Shown: positions 8,370 through 11,248 of the stretch, in pieces
Position numbering within the stretch: the stretch's first letter is position 1
Layout of the letters: each line of letters starts with the position of its first letter
Assembly: GCA_027019845.1 (NCBI GenBank)
Contig: JALUWE010000267.1
Coordinates: forward strand, 1-11,248
Source of the DNA: Anaerolineales bacterium
GTDB lineage: Bacteria > Chloroflexota > Anaerolineae > Anaerolineales > JABWBV01
Reading direction: 5' to 3'
DNA: 11,248 nt
Program-made: the position numbers and the translations under genes
The notes under the pieces: model-generated
Database searches by the model: none
Told to the model about the DNA's origin: nothing
What the model saw: the letters and a program-made list of their open reading frames with translations, nothing else

Positions 8370-8399
8370 AAAGAGCCGGTCATAACGACCGGCTCTTTT
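8370..8399. terminator. Rho-independent terminator shared by convergent genes
   Basis: A perfect 12-bp inverted repeat AAAGAGCCGGTC / GACCGGCTCTTT surrounds a five-base loop ATAAC, and the plus strand ends in TTTT. It begins six bases after the stop codon of the plus-strand transporter gene and lies 26 bases beyond the stop codon of the minus-strand response regulator. A-runs at the base of the stem give a short U-run for both directions, so it can serve as a bidirectional terminator, stronger for the plus strand. Confidence 0.9.
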
Positions 8400-8424
8400 G
8401 GTGTTCTCTTGCCTTTCCAGACCG

Positions 8425-9213
8425 CTAGTCCCCGTTCATCAGCCCGTCAAAAACATATCCTGTGCCACGCACATTGCTGATCCAGCTCTTTCCCCCCGGA
8501 AAAGCAGCCAGCTTCCGGCGCAAACGACTGACCAATGGACGCAGTATTTCCGGGGCCTCCCAATCCGTAGTCTGATAGCCCTGCACCTGGAAGACAAGCT
8601 CTTTGTGCGTCAACACCCGGCCTTGATTCTCCAGCAACACCTTCATCAACTTTCCTTCCGTGGGGGTCAACAACACTTTGGTATCGTCCTGCCAGATTTC
8701 CCGTCGATCCAGGTCGACCTTGATGCCCTGCCCAAGAGAAACGACCGCACTGGTAACATTGGCGGGCTGCTCCATGCCCTCCGCATCTTTCAATTGTCGC
8801 AAAGATGTCTCCATTTGTTCCAGCAATCGTTTTTTACGGATGGACTCGGACCGGCGGTCCATTCCCTGGCGCACACTGGCAAGGATTTCGTTGGGAGATG
8901 CTGGCTTGAGCAAATAGTCATGCGCGCCGTAGCGCAGGGCTTCGATAGCCGACTCCAGCGAACCGTGGGCAGTAAGCAGAATGATCTGGCACTCTGGCGC
9001 AATGCGGGCGGCCTTTTCCATCACGCGCAAACCGCTCATGCCCGGCATTTTGATGTCGAGCAACATCACGTCGAACGTGTCGCCCTCTAAATGCTGGAGG
9101 GCCGTTTCGCCGCTTTCCGCCGTAATTACCCGATATCCTTCCAGTCGCAGGATTTCTGCCAGAGAGTTTCTGGCGGATGCTTCGTCGTCTACAACGAGAA
9201 TATTGCCTTTCAT
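8425..9213 (-). CDS. Response regulator: receiver plus OmpR/PhoB-type winged-helix DNA-binding domain
   Basis: The protein has 262 residues. Residues 3-118 are a complete receiver, with Asp9/Asp10, phospho-acceptor Asp53 in LLDIKMPGMSG, Thr81 in LLTAHG and Lys103 in LLKP. The sequence after Thr81 (HGSLESAIEALRYGAHDY) is the style found in NtrC/AtoC receivers. A helical linker (about 120-150, rich in charged residues, possibly coiled coil) joins it to a winged helix at about 158-258. That domain carries the OmpR/PhoB signature: LTPTEGKLM, a recognition-helix region ending VSRLRRKL and a terminal RGTGYVF hairpin. It should therefore bind DNA directly and regulate sigma-70 promoters; it lacks the AAA+ domain of true NtrC proteins. 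The ATG is fixed by a strong GGAGG. The gene overlaps the upstream kinase stop by four bases (ATGA), so the kinase is its probable cognate partner. Confidence 0.93.
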   Translation of the reverse strand: MKGNILVVDDEASARNSLAEILRLEGYRVITAESGETALQHLEGDTFDVMLLDIKMPGMSGLRVMEKAARIAPECQIILLTAHGSLESAIEALRYGAHDYLLKPASPNEILASVRQGMDRRSESIRKKRLLEQMETSLRQLKDAEGMEQPANVTSAVVSLGQGIKVDLDRREIWQDDTKVLLTPTEGKLMKVLLENQGRVLTHKELVFQVQGYQTTDWEAPEILRPLVSRLRRKLAAFPGGKSWISNVRGTGYVFDGLMNGD

Positions 9214-10817
9214 TTCGCCTCCATTTTGGGTAACGCAACCCGAAAACTTGCGCCTCCGTCACCCTTTTGCTCCTGCCCATTGAGAAGCTCTAGCTTCCCC
9301 CCATGGGCATCCAGAATGGTATAACTCACTGACAGGCCCAAGCCGGTTCCGTGGGGTTTCGAGCTGATAAAGGGTTCGAAGATTTGGGCCTGTTGAGATT
9401 CCGACACACCAGGGCCGGTGTCTTCAAAAATAACTTCAACGAATTCCTGATCCTGACCCGTGGTAATCTTAATTTTACCCCCATTTGGCATAGCTTCCAT
9501 CGCGTTCAAAAGAATGTTGAAAAAAACCTGCTGAATCTGATTGCGGACCACAAGAACCAGCGGCAGGTGGGGATCGAACAACGTTTCTACCCGAATCTCT
9601 TGTTTTTGGAGTTGTTTCTCCAACAGCGCCAGAACGGTCTCGACGAGCTGGTTCATGTCTGTAGCCACCCTGTCACGCGTGCTGGGCCGCGAAAAGTCCA
9701 GCATTTGCCGGATGGTGTCCATCAGACGTTCCACCTCGCTGTTTGCCAGAACCAGATACTCTTTACGCTTTTCAGGAGTCAGATCGTGGCGGTCCACCAG
9801 GTGCAAACAATTGCGAACCGCCTGAAGGGGGTTGTTGACCTCATGGGCAATGCTGGCTGTCAGCCTGCCGATGGCTGCCATTTTTTCGGCCTGGATCAGC
9901 TTGCGCTGCGATTCTTCCACCTGCCGGACGTAATCGCGTAATTCGTCATATAGACGCGCGTTTTCTAGCGCCACCGCGGCCTGACGAGCCAGAATGGTAA
10001 GCATCTCGAAATCGGCTTCGCTGAAAGGGGGTTCCCCCCGTTCTCTACCCGCCAACAAAACACTATGAACATCCTGGCTGCGCAACACGGGCACACAAAT
10101 CACCGTCTCCAAATCGTGTTCGATCAAAACCTGCTGAAGTTCGGTATTCTCTTTGCCGGTCACGTCCACCTGAATGGGCACCCCCCACACATCCGCCCGG
10201 CTGACGGGCCCGCCCGCCAGGCTGCTCTCCTCTCCGGGAAGCGGGTTCCCCCTCCCCGCCACCAGCGTCAAGAACCTTTGCTCCTCGTTGCGCTGGTAAA
10301 AGCCAGCATGGTTACAATGCAGATGGTCACAAACCGCGTCCAGGATCAGATCGATCAAATGTTGAGGGCGTGTCTCAGCAAAAAGAGAGCGGGTGATCTG
10401 GATCAGAGGTTGCAACGCCTGAAGACGCGCCATTTCTCGTTTGCGTTCTCGCTCCTGGATGGCTTGTTGCACGCTGTCCAGCAACTCAGAGGTTTCTTCA
10501 AATGGTTTCAAGATCAGCCCGTTGGCCCCCAGGCGCAGGGCGCGAATCGCGGTTTCAACCGTCCCGAACCCGGTCATAACCACGATGGCGATGTCCGGCT
10601 GGTGTTGGCGTGCCAGCTCCATCACCTCGAAACCGTCCAGTCTGGGCATTCGAATGTCTACCAGCAGCAAATCCACCCGCGCCTGCTGTAAGATCGCGAC
10701 AGCTTGCTGGGGGTTGGTCACGCAAATGACCTCATATCCCGCGGCGTCCAATACCCGCTGGCAGAGACGCGCCACACCCACGTCATCGTCCAAAACCATC
10801 ACAACTCGATCAAGCAT
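9210..10817 (-). CDS. Histidine kinase with N-terminal receiver and GAF domain (REC-GAF-HisKA-HATPase_c)
   Basis: The protein has 535 residues from the ATG at 10817; a GTG at 10829 would add four. I prefer the ATG because AGAAGG lies just upstream and the receiver begins at once. Numbering is from that ATG. The receiver spans about 4-118, with Asp10-Asp12, phospho-acceptor Asp54 in VDIRMPRLDG, Thr82 and Lys104 in ILKP. A helical linker leads to a GAF domain at about 145-288, ending in QAAVALENARLYDEL. HisKA follows with the H-box SIAHEVNNPLQA (phospho-acceptor His325). HATPase_c has N-box Asn438 (NILLNAMEAMPNGG), G1 DTGPG at 466-470 and G2 GTGLGLS at 490-496. The H-box resembles NtrB-type kinases. 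No membrane segment is seen, so it is cytosolic. An N-terminal receiver on a kinase usually takes input from another kinase, here plausibly the one encoded immediately upstream. Its stop overlaps the start of the response regulator by four bases. Confidence 0.92.
   Translation of the reverse strand: MLDRVVMVLDDDVGVARLCQRVLDAAGYEVICVTNPQQAVAILQQARVDLLLVDIRMPRLDGFEVMELARQHQPDIAIVVMTGFGTVETAIRALRLGANGLILKPFEETSELLDSVQQAIQERERKREMARLQALQPLIQITRSLFAETRPQHLIDLILDAVCDHLHCNHAGFYQRNEEQRFLTLVAGRGNPLPGEESSLAGGPVSRADVWGVPIQVDVTGKENTELQQVLIEHDLETVICVPVLRSQDVHSVLLAGRERGEPPFSEADFEMLTILARQAAVALENARLYDELRDYVRQVEESQRKLIQAEKMAAIGRLTASIAHEVNNPLQAVRNCLHLVDRHDLTPEKRKEYLVLANSEVERLMDTIRQMLDFSRPSTRDRVATDMNQLVETVLALLEKQLQKQEIRVETLFDPHLPLVLVVRNQIQQVFFNILLNAMEAMPNGGKIKITTGQDQEFVEVIFEDTGPGVSESQQAQIFEPFISSKPHGTGLGLSVSYTILDAHGGKLELLNGQEQKGDGGASFRVALPKMEAK
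9218..9222 (-). promoter_or_regulatory. Ribosome binding site of the response regulator, inside the kinase gene
   Basis: Read on the minus strand, GGAGG lies four bases before the ATG at 9213-9211 and is within the last codons of the upstream kinase. With the ATGA stop-start overlap this indicates translational coupling of kinase and regulator. Confidence 0.75.
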
Positions 10818-11248
10818 CGCCCTTCTCACGCGCCAGAGCTATTTCTTCCACAGGCAGCCAGACGGTAAAAGCAGTTCCTTTGTTTAGCTGGCTATTCACT
10901 TCCATAAAGCCTCCATGATCGGAAACAATATTATAACTAATCGACAACCCCAGCCCGGTTCCCGATCCCATCGGTTTGGTAGTGAAAAACGGCTCAAAGA
11001 TGTGTGGCAGCACATCCTCCGGGATGCCCTCTCCTGTGTCCACCACTTGCAGCACAATCCAGGGACTGTCATCGCGAATTTCCAGGTTGGTCTGCAAGAC
11101 GAGCGTGCCGCCGTGTGGCATGGCCTGCAGCGCATTGTGTACCAGGTTGAGCACCACCTGTTTCATCTGACCCCGGTCCATGCGAATCGGTGGCAGGTCA
11201 TCCCAGGGCACAAAGCGTACTTCCACTCCCGTGGCCCGCGCCAGATGA
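10810..11248 (-). CDS. C-terminal catalytic domain of a histidine kinase (5' end outside window)
   Basis: The frame is open to the right edge, so only the last 145 or so codons are present. The GTG at 11226 is not a credible start, since it lies inside the ATP-binding domain with coding sequence continuing before it. What is visible is a HATPase_c domain: N-box NLVHNALQAMPHGG, G1 DTGEGIPEDVLPHIFEPFF and G2 GTGLGLSISYNIV, followed by the terminal beta-strands and a short charged tail. It resembles the NtrB-like ATP-binding domain of the next kinase and the two could be paralogous. The sensor and phospho-acceptor histidine lie outside the window. Its stop codon overlaps the ATG of the next kinase by eight bases (20 if the GTG start is used), which points to a single transcript. 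Confidence 0.9.
   Translation of the reverse strand, partial: HLARATGVEVRFVPWDDLPPIRMDRGQMKQVVLNLVHNALQAMPHGGTLVLQTNLEIRDDSPWIVLQVVDTGEGIPEDVLPHIFEPFFTTKPMGSGTGLGLSISYNIVSDHGGFMEVNSQLNKGTAFTVWLPVEEIALAREKGDA

Noticed and set aside
8398..9090. A 230-codon open frame on the plus strand opposite the response regulator.
   Set aside because: It lies antisense to a well-supported response regulator, has no recognisable domain, and overlaps the terminator. It is a shadow of GC-rich coding sequence.
1..11248. Search for CRISPR arrays, tRNA or rRNA genes, insertion sequences and phage genes.
   Set aside because: No regularly spaced direct repeats, no structured RNA pattern and no transposase or integrase motifs were recognised by eye. 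Coding sequence occupies nearly the whole window.

Overview
The window is a dense block of two-component signalling genes from a bacterium that I would place in the Chloroflexota (Anaerolineae or a relative). That placement is an inference. It rests on the long chain of GAF domains ending in a hybrid histidine kinase, on repeated alpha-helical linkers of the type 'QAA.A.ENARLYE', on the GC-rich codon choice, and on a threonine-synthase-like enzyme fused to a receiver domain. No rRNA, tRNA or other taxonomic marker is present. There are six protein genes, two of them cut by the window edges. No gene-free stretch exceeds about 120 bases.

Plus strand, 1-8364. A very large hybrid histidine kinase enters from the left edge and ends at 5473. 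Inside the window it has the tail of one GAF domain, eight complete GAF domains, a HisKA/HATPase_c kinase core and a C-terminal receiver. After 120 bp comes a 563-residue protein made of a zinc-ribbon, a fold-type II PLP enzyme resembling threonine synthase, and a complete C-terminal receiver domain. After a further 62 bp comes a ten-helix EamA/DMT-family transporter. The three genes point the same way with no convincing terminator between them and could form one operon. A strong hairpin with a short U-run follows the transporter.

Minus strand, 11248-8425. Three tightly overlapping signalling genes converge on the same hairpin. In order of transcription they are the C-terminal catalytic part of a histidine kinase cut by the right edge, a REC-GAF-HisKA-HATPase_c kinase, and a response regulator with an NtrC-like receiver joined to an OmpR/PhoB-type winged helix. 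The 8-bp (or 20-bp) and 4-bp overlaps indicate translational coupling and probably a single pathway. The first kinase may phosphorylate the N-terminal receiver of the second, which may then phosphorylate the DNA-binding regulator.

The most unusual object is the PLP enzyme-receiver fusion. It suggests that an amino-acid-metabolism enzyme, or an enzyme-derived sensor or effector, is controlled by phosphorylation, with the adjacent giant hybrid kinase and/or the divergent kinases as candidate partners. The downstream transporter belongs to the superfamily that contains the threonine/homoserine exporter RhtA. This allows a hypothetical module in which signalling, an amino acid enzyme and export are linked.
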